This document shows, one piece after another, positions 12,101 to 23,878 of a stretch of DNA of 64,000 nucleotides. Origin of the DNA: Carex sylvatica. Taxonomy: Eukaryota > Streptophyta > Magnoliopsida > Poales > Cyperaceae. Made by a program: the position numbers and the translations under genes. Each line of letters opens with the position of its first letter. Position 1 is the first letter of the stretch. The stretch lies in contig CAXKVR010000002.1 of the NCBI GenBank assembly GCA_964058845.1, positions 186,001 through 250,000 of the forward strand, read 5' to 3'. Below the pieces are notes generated by a model. The model was given only the letters and a program-made list of their open reading frames with translations, ran no database searches and was not told the DNA's origin.

Positions 12101-14314
12101 AAACTCGTATTTAGATATTATATAATAAAAATGAAAAAACAACATGTTTAGCATGTTTTCTTAGTAGGGGGGCTGTCATGGTAAATACATTGTCTAGCAT
12201 GTTTTCTTTCGTTATGATTATGATTATTTGCTTTTTTATTTTTCTTGACAGTCTCGTTAGGTTACGATTGACCTTTGTAAGGCTTTTATTTCCAAAGCTT
12301 TTGACCTTTGTAAGTGTCCTTAGTACCGCTGGTACGGTTTCTGTTACGGAAGTGTTGCCGAGGAGGACCAACAAAGAGAGGCAACAGCATTGCTGATGGT
12401 ACCGCTCAGCTACTGGTACAAAAATATTTGCAAGGATGAACAACAAAAATAGGAACAACATTGGGCGGCTGAACCTGGCGCTACCAGTTTTCACTTTACT
12501 TCTGTTTTTAATTTGTGTTTACTTACATCTTCATTTCACTTTTTGATGGTCAACTGTTTTTAATTGTCTGCTATTTCACTTCTAATTTGTGTTTTCTCCC
12601 AAGTGGTCACAGCATTATTACAAAAGAAAGAAAAGAAAAGGAGTAATTTTGTCTTTTATTTATTTTTAATTAGAATTTAATCAAGAGTTATTATAATTTA
12701 ACTAGATATAATTTAGAATTGATTAAGTGATGGGTAAATAAAATATTATTGCAAGAATTAAGGATGATATTAACAGATGGATCTATTATTCATACAGATA
12801 CAAGGTCTAGTATTTTAATTGTTAATTTCTTAAATGAGATTATATTTTTGTTTTGTTCTTCTAGGCTTTCAGTTTTCTTGACTACACTGATCCTGAGAAG
12901 GTAATTAAATTGTAAAGGTTGCGGGCCGCTCTTATCCTTCTGTAGATCAGGTGCTTTAAACTCCTCTCTCTGATTCTTTAGACTTGATCTGGTCTCTCTC
13001 ACTCCAGTAGCATATTTCTTGTTTATTTGCAAAATAACAGTACTAGATTCAAAATTAAAAAATTACCTAAGTCCGATATCTTCAAATAACAGTACTAGAT
13101 TCATCTTATCCCATAGTTGAGTTTTTAATACTGCACTTAGGTAAACATTTTGTAAGATATCGGACTAAGCTCTACGATTGATTAAGTCTACCTAATTTTA
13201 TGAAATTGAGGTGAAGTTGTTTGTCTTTCAGCATTCTGCACAGTTTTGAATTTATCTGTCTCAACTTCCAGGGTCTTTTTAGAATAAATTAAGTACTGGG
13301 GACTGTTAGGACAGAGTTTTGGTAAATTTTAGTGACTTTTCTGCAAATTTATGTGTTCTGACAGGGTTTAGAGGATTATTTGTGTGTTTTGAACTCTTGT
13401 ACTGAATTCTGGTAAAATTCAGGGGCTTTCCTGCAAGTTTCTACATTCTGACAGGTTTCAGGGATCTTTATGTGAGGAAAAATCTTTTATGTCACACCCA
13501 CAGTATGATTTCTTCATTATATATGCCTAACACTCCACAGATAAAAGGTGATTAGATTCATTGAATAAACCATTTCTACTTATTCTACAAGGTTTTTCTT
13601 GTTATTTCTTACCTTTGTTAATTCATGATTAGTAGTTAACATACTTACACTTCAGAGTTCCATATGGAGTGCAAAGATTTTCTCCTGAAATTCCAAATGA
13701 TGTTCTTTATATAGTTTAATCTTGACCTACAAGTACATTTTCATATGGAGATCATTTGAACAATTCAGATAGATTGTTTGGAGATATTGATCTGTAGTAT
13801 GGACCAATATGCGCTATGCATACTAGCCTCACTCATGTTGATATGTTTATTTGGTTGTACTTAGTTAGGTTTTGGTATGTCCGAGCCATAAAATTTGTAT
13901 ATTAATTTTCGGAAATTGACGGTGACTGGTTCTTTCTGTCAATGCTGCCAAGGATGCAACCTAACTTGTTGTAAAGCTTCAGGCTTATCACCACACTGCC
14001 CAAACATGTCAATGAGCAATTCATTCATGATTGTTGGGTTTGTTTAGTATATCATATTTGTTTGAGAATTTGCATGGTAATTCTAACTTATCAGGTGTAC
14101 ATTATATTTTTTTGAGTTTTTTGCAAGTTTTTTGTATTGCTGCAAATTTTTGTTCAAGATACCTCTTAATTCTGTAATTTTTGTGCCATAATACCTTCAA
14201 ATTTTGTTTTTCTGTTCTGAATTGATTCCTGATTTTCAGTCTCATTTTTCTTCTAATGTTATTAGACATGGTCATTGATTATTCCAAAGTTGACCTTATT
14301 TCCTGTATTCGCAG
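12101..14314. other. Intergenic or intronic sequence upstream of the aspartate kinase exons
   Basis: No recognisable aspartate kinase exon was found here, although the sequence is plausible as intron (T-rich, many GT/AG borders). Short exon-like bits exist at 12851-12897 (ends AAG before GTAATT) and 13650-13698, but no product is recognised. The 127-codon minus-strand frame at 12111-12494 is overlapped by similarly open frames and is not supported. Confidence 0.35.
13716..13830 (-). repeat. Half arm of a hairpin MITE
   Basis: Carries, in reverse, the same landmarks as 14660-14880: the block TAGTATGGACCAATATGCGC here corresponds to GCGCATATTGGTCCGTACTA there. This places two inverted half arms on either side of the aspartate kinase exons. 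Confidence 0.6.
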
Positions 14315-14616
14315 AGCATACTTGCAAGCATAGTTCTGAAATCAAATGTGACAATGCTGGATATAGTTAGCACAAGAATGCTTGGTCAATTTGGCTTCCT
14401 AGCTAAGGTACGTGCAAGCTGGTAATTGATTTCAATAATCTAACTAAATTTTTTTTCTAGTTTAATTTCATTTCTTTCCATTTATTTTTTCTGGAGTAGG
14501 TATTTTCTATATTTGAAGACTTGGGTATATCAGTTGACTGTTTGGCTACAAGTGAAGTTAGTGTCTCTCTCACACTTGACCCATCTAAGCTTTGGAGTAG
14601 AGAACTGATTCAACAG
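14315..14616 (+). pseudogene. Aspartate kinase fragment, two ACT-domain exons
   Basis: Exon 14315-14407 (31 codons) lies between GCAG and GTACGT; exon 14500-14616 (39 codons) lies between GTAG and GTCAGC. Both are in phase 0. Joined, they read through motifs typical of plant monofunctional aspartate kinase (AK-lysC type): VTMLDIVSTRMLGQFGFLAK, then VFSIFEDLGISVD, SEVSVSLTLDPSKLWSRELI. Aspartate kinase makes aspartyl phosphate at the head of the Lys/Thr/Met pathway in plastids; this part belongs to the regulatory ACT region that binds lysine. The catalytic kinase exons before it and the C-terminal ACT exons after it were not found, and a half hairpin MITE starts at 14660 where the next exon would be expected. 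The two exons themselves show no stop or frameshift, so the fragment is either a recent partial duplication or part of a gene whose remaining exons are too distant to see. Confidence 0.85.
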
Positions 14617-14659
14617 GTCAGCTTTTTTTACTGTCGAGTGTAGTTTAGTTTGTTTAATA

Positions 14660-14880
14660 GTGAGTCTATGGTGCTATGCATAGCGCATATTGGTCCGTAC
14701 TATGGATCAATATTTCATTTTAAAGTCTAAATAGTCGATCTGAACCGCCCAACATGATCACCATATGTACATGTACTTGTAGATCAAATTTTACAATTTT
14801 TAGAATTTTTTCACTAATTTTTTAGATAGGTAGAAAATCACTTTATCTAAAGATTTTTTAGATGGCTGTATCAACTGTAT
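14660..14880 (+). repeat. Half arm of a hairpin MITE
   Basis: Contains core landmarks of the hairpin family: TCGATCTGAACCG, GATCAAATTTTACAATTTTT, TTTTTTAGATAGGTAGAAAA. The matching second arm is missing. Related to 23483-23690 (same TTTTTTAGATAGGTAGAAAA end). Confidence 0.65.
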
Positions 14881-15829
14881 CCTTTGAAAGCTTGGTAGAT
14901 GTAGTTGTGAGTTAATTTATGAGTAAATGCTGATCTCGCAGGTGAATCCAAAGTTAATAGGTGATGGAGAGATGGCATGCATGATCATCCATGTGGATGT
15001 GTCTAAACCTCCATCATCATGCATGTTTAGTACCAAGAGAGATACGCAACGCACTGATTGCAAGAATGCATGCTAGGGCTGCTCACGAGATGACAGTGAT
15101 TACTTCATAGTAAAAAACAATATTGTTGAAATGCAAAATGTAGCATACAATATATCTTTGATTACTTTAAACCTTGAAATGGTACTTTAAACATATGCTT
15201 AGCTCCTCTTGAATTTAATTAAGAAATATTGTCAAATGAGTGGCATATATAGCATGGGACCACAACTAGCTTACTGAATAACACTAATTAATGTCTACAC
15301 CAAAGCAAGTTTGCAGGCAAGTTGTAAACTAAAGTTGTATATCTATTGCTCCGGAGATGGACATGACCTATATATGGACAGGACGCCAAAGAGGCATTTA
15401 CATTTTGTGAGTCATAACGTCATACGTTTCATTTCTTCGTAATATCAAGTATTTTGTATATGTTTAATACTTCTTATTTTTTATTATCAAGTGGCATGTA
15501 ACATTTTCATTTTTTTTTTTATATTTGTTTCTTATTCTGGTTACGATCAAGTGACTGATGGTATTATTTTTGGTGTAACATTAATTTATCTTTTGAGTAA
15601 TGTAAATAGTTTTTCTCTACCTTACACCTTTGGTGATTTTGAAATTGTTAGAGTTTCACGAATATAAAACTGTATCGATCATTGCCATCTCATTTTAGAC
15701 AACAAATAAAATACTTTTCACAAAAATCGAGTAAAAAAACTTGTACAATTGTATTTCTAGTACAGAAAACTAGTATTATTTTGAAATTAATTGTATCGTT
15801 ATATCTAAAATATAGTTTTTTTTTTTAAA
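14881..15829. other. Non-coding stretch with one exon-like block
   Basis: 14942-15074 follows CTCGCAG and is open for 44 codons to a TAG; the reading is not recognised and does not match aspartate kinase. The rest is AT-rich with nothing recognised. Confidence 0.3.
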
Positions 15830-17050
15830 TCGTGGGTCAGAACTCTCTGAAATTTCAAAATTTGGAATTACTACTATTTTAACTCAACAATTCAGCGATG
15901 AATAATTGTTTTAAGAGAATTGAATGGGGGGCAGGGCAATAAGCGAACTTAACCTTGAGATTAACGGAGTTGTTGTGTTTAATTAAAGGATGATTGTCTT
16001 AAATGTTAATAAATAAATTCAATATTGTGAAGAAAAAATGACATGGGTGTAAGTTTCTCAGGAGGTTAGTGATTATCTTATGCTATTAACATTAACTTAG
16101 CACATTAAAAGATTTTATATTATTGTGGTCACACAACATATATGTGAATAAAAAAATAAGAATATTTTTGCAAATTCATTGGAATTGTATGATGAGGAAC
16201 ATAGCCTTCGCTTTGGGTTCGTTGTTTTATTTGTTTTTTGACTTCTTTGAGTACTATATAATGATGAATTTAACTAGCGACAACATCCTATAAACATATA
16301 TACATATATAGGTAGGAATTAAGTTTGAGAAGTACATTCGATAATTATATTAATGGAGTTATTGGAGAAAGCCAACAAAAATATAATCATAAACAATTAA
16401 GAAAACATTACGACTACTGAGTCTATAAAAGGAAATAATATCCACCTAAATATGTTTTTATTTCATGGAGTTTTAATACATGATGTGATTTTGTAATGCC
16501 ACATGACGGCATGATTGCTTAAAAGTGGTGCCGTAAATTGATGACGTGCAGAGCTAGAGGTATAACTCAGCATGAGGATAACATATATCATCCAAGACCA
16601 ATGTTGAGATAGAAATTAAAGGTTAACGAATGGCACAAGAATTACCCCCTCATTATTGTTCAAATTATTTTATTTTGAAATAGGTATTAATTATGTTTTT
16701 TCTGAACGAAAACCAAGTGTCGATTCTAGGCCTAATAATTTGGATAATATTATTGAAGCTTAAATTTTACATTTGGTTTATGTAATACAAATATACAATT
16801 GTTATTTTAAATTATATTAGGAGCAGGCAATGAGCATATACTTTTTTTTTTATTATTTAAGAATCTAGCTCTCAAATTATATTGGTAAGTGACACAAGAG
16901 ATGTCAGCTTTTATATAAAGATATTATCTGAGAAGGATAATTCAACTATACTTGTGTTCATCAGACAGTTGGGTGAAAGTATCTAGTCCGTTTCATTGGA
17001 CCATTTTGTGGGAATTCCAGGTGGGCCCAGAGGCCTTGTTTTATTCACTA
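15830..17050 (+). repeat. Local repeat family, copy A
   Basis: Shares ordered landmarks with copies B-E: an AACTCTCTGAAATTTC-type start, TTGTATGATGA, then GACTTCTTTGAGTACTATAT (16240), GGAGAAAGCCAACAAAAAT (16363), GTGCAGAGCTAGAG (16546) and GGTGGGCCCAGAGGCCTTGT (17021). All copies are on the same strand. Function unknown; no open frame is conserved. Confidence 0.7.
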
Positions 17051-17131
17051 GATCAAAACTTTGTTTTCTTTTGTTCTAGATAGTTGATGTTACCACTCCA
17101 TTTTGTTTTTCCCAATTGTTCTAGATAGTTG

Positions 17132-18928
17132 ATGCTGCGCCAGGTAAAACCTTTTCTCATGACATTCATCTGTAGTTACAGGCTTAACTGTTTAATTAAA
17201 AGTCTGGTTCCAAATCATATCCGGAAAATCCATATAAATCCAATTGACCATCCAAACGCATTACCCCCTGGGTAATGCCTCCGATACACAGTCACCCATA
17301 ACCAAAATCATAATACAAAGTCACTTACCCCTCGTCCCAACCGGTACTGGGAACTGCCGAGGGCCAGACGATCTAAAGCTTTAGAACACTGGGCGTCAAA
17401 ATCCATGCATAGACTTTGACAAATCCGGATTCACCCCCTGGGTGACGTCAACACGGTGGATGACAATAATACCATATCCACCAACCGATGGTGATATAAA
17501 GCACGGTGACTTTAATTCCAAAATCAGATCATTCAGATCAACACAAATAATAACCATACCAGCATGCAAATCAATCAGATAAAACAATTCGAGTTTTACT
17601 TTATTTGGGCAATGCAATGCATATGAATCGAAACACAGTTTAATTTCTGAATATAAAATATCAGACAAGTCCAGAAACCCCGCACCTGAGTAATAGCGCG
17701 CTCGACTAAGGCTCAGGCGTCTCGAACGACCCAGAAATCCTTTGCCTCGTATGATTACCACCTATTGCATACATTGATTCGATTAACGCGTTCGATTAAT
17801 ATCTGATAAGTTAACTCGAGTTAAATTAGGTTAAACACAGTTTAGGGTTCGTATTCGGGTCCTAATTACTTAAGTTTAGGTCATGGTTCCAAGGTTTAGG
17901 GTTAGGATGAAGCAAACCAATCAATTAGGGCAATTTACTCCTTTATTGCGGTCCGGAAGAAAAGTATTACGGCCCGTAATGGCCTCTTGCGGCCCGGAGT
18001 CATGGTCCTTGCGGCCCGCAACCAAATGACCTGCTTGGACACCCGAGAGCACTTCGGGAGATCCGCCTGGCTTGCGGCCCGCAACAATTGGCTTACGGTC
18101 CACAACCTTCACTGCTCAACACACTTCAAATTTGGTTAAGTACCTTTTCTCCTTGCGGCCCGTAGGGTAAGTTGTTGCGGCCCGCAACATTGCACGAAAT
18201 TCAGGTTTTCAGTTTAGTTTTCGATTCTTTTCGATCGGGGTTCGATTGGTTAACATATATTGTTACGGTTATCAAATTCAAGGGTATCTACATAGCTAGA
18301 ATCATCGATAATAAACACCATTACCAAACCCTAATTCAATTCAAATTCAATCGGTAGTTTTGAATAAACAACATGAATCGATATGTTTTACGAAGTTATA
18401 ACTCGATTAATTCCCGAATTTCACACACAAAATACCACAATTCATTTCCAGTACGACCCAACCCCAAAACCCTAGTTCAATTCCAAATTCCACAAGCAAA
18501 TCAATCCGATTATCGAGTTATAACGTTTCAAATCAAATTCGAATTCGAATTTCACCAAAATATAACAAACAAATAGAATTAGGGTTTCAAGGAATTGCAA
18601 GGGAGAAAGATATACCAAATTGAAGCTTTAGAATAGATCAAGGATCGTCAATTCAGCTCGAATCTCGATTTTCCGACAAGTTCGATCACTTTCCGCGCTC
18701 GATTTCTCTCTCTCTCTCTCTTTCCCTTTTTGGTTCGGCCAACCCTAACCCTCACGAATTCTCTTCTTCAATATTTCGGTGGAAAATGGAAGAAGAAGAA
18801 AGGAAATATTAATAATTGGAATTTTGCACATATACCCCTCCATATTTTTAATATTACCAAACTTTGATAATTTCACAAATAAGCCCTTATGTAAATGTTT
18901 TATTTATTATAAAATTCATAATGTCACA
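17132..18928 (-). mobile_element. Truncated Tekay-like LTR, reverse orientation
   Basis: Reverse complement of the first two thirds of the complete LTR. The LTR 5' terminus (TGTGACATTATGAATTTTAT) is at 18928, and homology runs to the GAGAAAAGGTTTTACCTGG block near 17150, where it stops abruptly; about 690 bp of the 3' side is missing. The 366-bp block at 17396-17761 is nearly identical to 25254-25607. Compared with the young LTR it lacks the GTGCGG palindrome array near the 5' end but has a different array at 17805-18307. The left break lies next to a short direct repeat (TTGTTCTAGATAGTTGATG at 17072 and 17117). Confidence 0.9.
17805..18307. repeat. GC-rich palindrome array (TTGCGGCCCGCAA type) in the LTR relic
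   Basis: Extra segment of about 500 bp absent from the corresponding point of the young LTR. It contains several palindromes of the form TTGCGGCCCGCAA, plus variants ATTACGGCCCGTAAT and CTTGCGGCCCGTAG, separated by 20-60 bp. The flanks carry similar short motifs (ATCTGATAA at 17801; ATCGATAA at 18304), where the young LTR has a single TTATCGGAT, suggesting insertion with a short duplication. Confidence 0.7.
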
Positions 18929-19680
18929 GCCTTAGCCTTGGGTTAGTTGTTTCATCTGTTTTTGACTTCTTTGAGTACTATATAATGATGAATTTAATAT
19001 GTTATTGGTAGATAATTAACGAGCAACAAGTACGATAAACATATGTACATATATAGGTAGAAATTTTGAGAAATAAATTCAATAGTTATTTTTAATGGAG
19101 CTATTGGAGAAAGCCAACAAAAATAATGTTATAAAAGTTAAGAAAAAATTATTACTACAGAGTTTATAAAACAAAATAATACCCACCGAATATGTTTTTA
19201 TTTTTGTTTTGTGGAATTCTATAATTCCTATGACTTATAAGCTATTATATTAGCAAGTCGCATGTAACTAATCCTTTTCATTTAGTATGACTACATGATT
19301 TCTTATAAGTTGTGTGGTGAATTGATGGCGTGCAGAGCTAGGGATATAATCATCCAAGACCAATGGTCAGATAGAAAAGGTTAAGGAATGTCTCAAGTAT
19401 TACCCTCTCATTATTATTGTATTTAATTAGTGGATCTTGATCTTATCCGAGTTTTTTTAAAAAAATAAAAAGTAAAGTAATAAGAATCAAGCTCGCAAAT
19501 TCTATTGATAAGTAACACAAAAGATACCAAATTTTATATAAAATTATAATGATATTATCAGATAACGGTAATTGAACTATACTTGTGTTCATCAAACGGG
19601 TGGAAGTATCTAATCCGTTTCATTGGGCCTTTTTGTGGGAATCCCAGGTGGGCCCAGAGGCCTTGTACATTAAACTTTCT
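18929..19680 (+). repeat. Local repeat family, copy B
   Basis: Begins directly at the LTR relic terminus with CTTGGGTTAGTTGTTTCATC, then GACTTCTTTGAGTACTATAT, GGAGAAAGCCAACAAAAATA, GTGCAGAGCTAGGGATA, ATCCAAGACCAATG and CAGGTGGGCCCAGAGGCCTT, in the order of copy A. Closest to copy A. Confidence 0.7.
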
Positions 19681-20389
19681 CAAATTAAATCCTCGTACAT
19701 TAAACTTTTTTATGCTGAGCAAGAGAGAAACCCTTAATTTGGTACTAATTAATTAGAACCTTTGATGGACCTTCTGAGGCGATAATGGCCTTAAGCTCAA
19801 AAACCTCTCTCCCCAATCCAATCTTCCTCTATTCTTACCTATGACATGATTCCCCACATCCAAGAGGGTTCATTCCCTATCCTGCTATACCGACTGTTGT
19901 AGGCATAAAGTTAAACATCCATAAAATCATTAAAAAAAAAAGAGTTTTTTTTCTTTGTATGCAATATGTTGATAAAAATATTTTCTAGGAAATTCATAAT
20001 TAAACTGAAAAGAACTCATGAACAAATTACAAAAAATAAATTTAATTTGGTACTCAAGAACTCATGTATGCATGGAATCTTCTAAGCAAAACTTGAACAC
20101 CTATATATACTATCAAAAATATCATTTAAAATTCAACTTACATATAAATCAAAACATGCATACATTATATTCCAAAAGTGTTTATTGTTGGATCTTAATC
20201 CAACGTTGAGCATATATGTAATATAATTATGAATTGTACAAATATGGTTGTCATAATTAAAGTGATCAAATTAAGACATTAGATAATCTATGTATTCAAC
20301 ATGATGTGGTCCATAAGTGTGTAGAACAATTTAGGCAAAGATCAAATCATTAATGGTATGATTCTGAAATTTGCAAATACAGAAAACTG
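19681..20389. other. Intergenic stretch
   Basis: 19735-19905 is richer in GC and less repetitive, but I recognise no product. The rest is AT-rich. Confidence 0.35.
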
Positions 20390-20815
20390 CTTTTTGGGGC
20401 CTAGTGCGGGCGGCTCACCCGCACTGGATCTGAGTGCATACGCACTCAGTACTTAGCCAATTTCTGTGAACTTCAGGGTAACACAGGAAAAAGTCCGAGC
20501 CTAATGTGGATGCACTGGAATCCAATGCGGACGCACTCATGAGTTGGACGATTTTCTGAAAGTTCAGACAGAGCTAAAGTCCGAGCCCAGTGCGGACGCA
20601 CTGGGACTCAATGCGAGTGGACTGATCCACACTGAGTACTTGGGCAATTTTCACATTCCAATTTTAGCACAGTGCGGGTGGATGACCCGCACTGAATCTG
20701 AGTGCGGACGCACTCAAGATATAGGCTATTTATGGAATGTAATTTAAGGCGGTTGTTTGGATACGTCTCGACCCAGTGCGGACGCACTGAGACGCAGTTT
20801 AGGTGAGCCACCAGC
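20390..20815. repeat. GC-rich palindrome array (GTGCGG..CGCACT type), locus 1
   Basis: At least eight short palindromes such as AGTGCGGACGCACT and AGTGCGGGTGGATGACCCGC occur within 430 bp. A tandem unit of about 86 bp is visible (AGTCCGAG at 20492 and 20578). Spacer blocks CAGTACTTAGC, AACTTCAG and GTCCGAGCCT are also present, on the opposite strand, in the array of the young LTR (23938-24372), so the two arrays are related beyond the palindromes. It stands directly upstream of a TATA box. Confidence 0.8.
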
Positions 20816-20840
20816 ACTCGCGCTGTCTGATGTGTAATGC

Positions 20841-20848
20841 TATAAATA
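20841..20848 (+). promoter_or_regulatory. TATA box (TATAAATA)
   Basis: CTATAAATAGATG context, a textbook plant TATA box, preceded by the palindrome array and followed by a pyrimidine-containing leader. Transcription would start near 20875-20880. Confidence 0.6.
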
Positions 20849-20874
20849 GATGGGTCCCCAAGGCACAAGATAAC

Positions 20875-21147
20875 TAACTCATCTCAGAATTATTATAGAG
20901 GTTATTCTATACAAAATTTTGGGAGCCTTCTCTTTCTCTTCCACCATTAAAAAATTGAGAGGAGAGATCCATAAGAAAATTGGAGAAGATTTCTCAGGGC
21001 GATTTTGTTGCTTTGGAAGACCTAATCTATAATCCAACCAAAAGGGCATGAAAGGAAAAGCTACCTAAAGTCTTGTCTCGCGCTCACGGAGACGGTTGTC
21101 GCTCCTACAACAAATTCAGAATTCCATGGCAAACAACATGGAATCAG
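20875..21147 (+). other. Probable 5' leader and start of a broken transcription unit
   Basis: Downstream of the TATA box lies about 250 bp of leader-like sequence, then ATG at 21126 opening seven codons (MANNMES) that run into a good donor GGAATCAG/GTATTG at 21148. No downstream exon was recognised. It may be the R-U5 part of an LTR or the 5' end of an element-borne gene; no LTR terminus or primer-binding site was found. Confidence 0.35.
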
Positions 21148-23482
21148 GTATTGTATTCCGCACTTAAGTTTATGTTTTGAGTCTCTTTGGCATATGACGG
21201 TCTTAGATTAAGGTAGAGATTGTTTATTCTTCTCCGGAATGTAAGTGTTTGATCCCTAGATGAAATGTAATTGTTTGATCTCTAGATAAGGCATAATTGT
21301 TTAGCCTTTATGATTTCTCAACATTTATATGACATATAAAAAATATTCATAACTATTTTGTATGTACATAATAACAAATTGTGAGTTGCATTGTGGAGAT
21401 CAGGATATTACATAAAGTTCGTCAAAAAGTGTGTGTCAGAGCAAAAACTGATGGGACCAATGAAATAACATAGCTTACTTATAAATAGAGGCGGAGGCAC
21501 ACAATGTAAATGGGGCTCAATTGACACTCATTTATTTAATTTATTTTTTTATTGAAAAATTTCAATATAGTTTATCAGAAAATGTGGAACTGTCAAATTG
21601 ATTCCCATTTACAGTACAAAAATTTGATATGTGTGACCCCATTCATGTTTGACCCCATAGTCTAAAGATCTGGCTCCGCCCCTAGCTATATATATTTTTG
21701 TAGGTTTAACTAACAATCAAATACTGTAGTTATTGGATCGAAATTAGAGATATATATGAAATAAGTATTTATCTGATTTCATGGGAACTGGAAAAAAAAA
21801 AAAATGGATATTCGCTCATTTCAAATTTATGAGGGTTCTTTCTTTTAGAGAGGTTTCTTTCGCATATTATCAGTCAATTGTATTATTTTTTATTTTTATC
21901 TATCCTTTTAATATTATTTTAAAAATTAACTATGCTTAGATGAGATCATTAACTCTGTTTTCATTCTAAAATCAAGTTAAATTTGTGTGAGGCCATGCAT
22001 TTAGATTGTATGAACGTTGGGTAACAGATATTGGTTGGTTCATCCATGTTGCAACTTTCAAACACTATATAAAATTAAGATAAATGCCATAATGAAGAAT
22101 TCCACTTGTATACATCCATGGTCTATATGAAAATTTGCTTAAATATTATCAAACTTAATTACAGTGAGTTATTAGAGGAAATCAATAAACTTAATTTCTT
22201 TAAAGTACCTTCAATATCCAGAAACTTTTAATGTTAGAAAGGTTTTAATGTTAGAAGGTATGCATTTTTACCTCTAAACTTGTACTATATAATATAATAT
22301 CAAAAATAAAATAAATTTGACTCTAATAAATTAATATCTTTTTGTGCAAATTGACCCTCGTTAAATTCCAATTGCTAGCTATATTTAGATTAAAATTCTG
22401 TCTCCGTGACTAATTTCATACATGTGATTTAAAATTGGGGTTGAGTGAGTTGGACCCGACCATGACACGTATGCTTTATAACCCGATCCATTAATCATAT
22501 GGCAGTAATGATATTATGTAACTGTTAAGAGGTATTTTATACTTTTTTTTTTCTTTTTGTGCAGTTCGCATATACGTTGGTCTCCGTATCAGAATTACTG
22601 GTCTCACTGCTCTGCTGATAGCTTCTTTCCATTTTGAAACTTATCTGACTTGTGTTCTATTTAAGTGTTTTATTTTCAACGCTAAAACGTGTAAATAATT
22701 TAAAATATTGTTAGCATATATTTATTTAAAATTTGTAAATATAGTCATTTCCAAAATATAATCCAAAATATAATGTGAAAGTTTATCTAAGATGAAAAAA
22801 ATAGTCAATTTTCCAGTAATTAAATTGAAGGAATGTTTTACTTTAAATTTTTGAAAGCGCACTTTTTGACCGCATGACGTTTTAGGCGCACATTCTTTCT
22901 TTTAAGTATACGATATTTATGCCTTGTAGTATAACTATTTATGAATTTTTTTTTTTTTCCTTTCGACGAGAAAAATCTATGAGACTCAAACCAGGGACCT
23001 GTTGATCAAGTTATTAATTTCATATGCAAATTTTGTATAATGTTACATAATTAATTAGTATCAAGAGTTTGAAAAAATAGTGAATAAATTTTGGAAGTTG
23101 ATTCTTTAATTTATTGATTTGTATAAAATGAAAATGAAAATAAAAAGTGATATTTTTTATTTTATATAGAGAAAATAATATATATCATATCTAATGGTTT
23201 TATTTTGACATATAAATTGTAAAATTTCTATTATAGATCAGAATATAAAAATGGAGACATGATGGATATATAAAAATTGAAGGTATTTGAATATTCTTTA
23301 ATAATTAACTCTGAATATATAGATGAGACTATTAATTATGCTGTCATCAGATCACACTTATTGCATACTAAAATCAAGTTAATTTTGTGAGAGGCCACGC
23401 ATTTAAATTGTATGAACGTTGAGTATCGCATGCATTGTCTTAGTTGGTTCATCTATTTAGTTGTTTCATATATATATATATA
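21148..23482. other. AT-rich intergenic stretch
   Basis: No gene recognised. Contains one small hAT-type element (21486-21684). Otherwise low-complexity AT-rich DNA. Confidence 0.45.
21486..21684. mobile_element. Small hAT-type MITE (TAGAGGCGGAGG ends)
   Basis: The left end TAGAGGCGGAGGCAC and the right end, the complement of TAGGGGCGGAGCCAGATC, enclose 199 bp. Flanking octamers CTTATAAA and GCTATATA match at five of eight positions, so the target duplication is weak. Confidence 0.55.
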
Positions 23483-23690
23483 GAGTAAGGCTAGAGTGCT
23501 ATGGGTTGCATAGAGAGCTACGGTGCTACGGCTCAATATTCGACTTTTTAAAATCCTAACGGTCGATCTGAACCGTTCATCTTGTTCTCCATATTAATAT
23601 GTATTTGGAGACCAAATTTTATAATTTTTTAGAAATTTTTTACTACTTTTTTAGATAGGTAGAAAATCAAATATCTTGATGGTGCAAAAT
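23483..23690 (+). repeat. Half arm of a hairpin MITE
   Basis: Starts after a TA run with GAGTAAGGCTAGAGTGC and contains core blocks GGTCGATCTGAACCG, TTGGAGACCAAATTTTATAA and TTTTTTAGATAGGTAGAAAA, then stops. The second arm is missing. Its outer end differs from those of the other hairpins. Confidence 0.7.
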
Positions 23691-23699
23691 TTCTCAAAT

Positions 23700-23850
23700 A
23701 GGAATATTCCTCCTGGGCCCGTCAGCCTGGTACATTAAACTTTCACAAATTATTGAGTGGTCACATAAATTAATGTTAGATGCCAAAAATATATATATAT
23801 TTGCAAAGTTATTGAAATTGTATGATGAGCATTGGGTTAGTTGTTTCATA
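23700..23850 (+). repeat. Local repeat family, copy C, left part
   Basis: Contains CTGGTACATTAAACTTTCAC, TTATTGAGTGGTCACAT, GAAATTGTATGATGAGC and GGGTTAGTTGTTTCATA. The young retrotransposon is inserted right after this, and the copy resumes at 34257. Confidence 0.75.
23846..23850. repeat. 5-bp target site duplication (left)
   Basis: TCATA directly before the LTR terminus TGTGACA; identical to 34257-34261. Confidence 0.95.
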
Positions 23851-23878
23851 TGTGACATTATGAATTTTATAATAAATA

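Noticed and set aside
12111..12494. 127-codon minus-strand frame as a gene
   Set aside because: Open frames overlap on both strands, there is no domain, and the end is low-complexity isoleucine/lysine; it looks incidental.
14942..15074. Open block as the next aspartate kinase exon
   Set aside because: The translation does not resemble the expected aspartate kinase sequence after SRELIQQ and ends in a stop after 44 codons.
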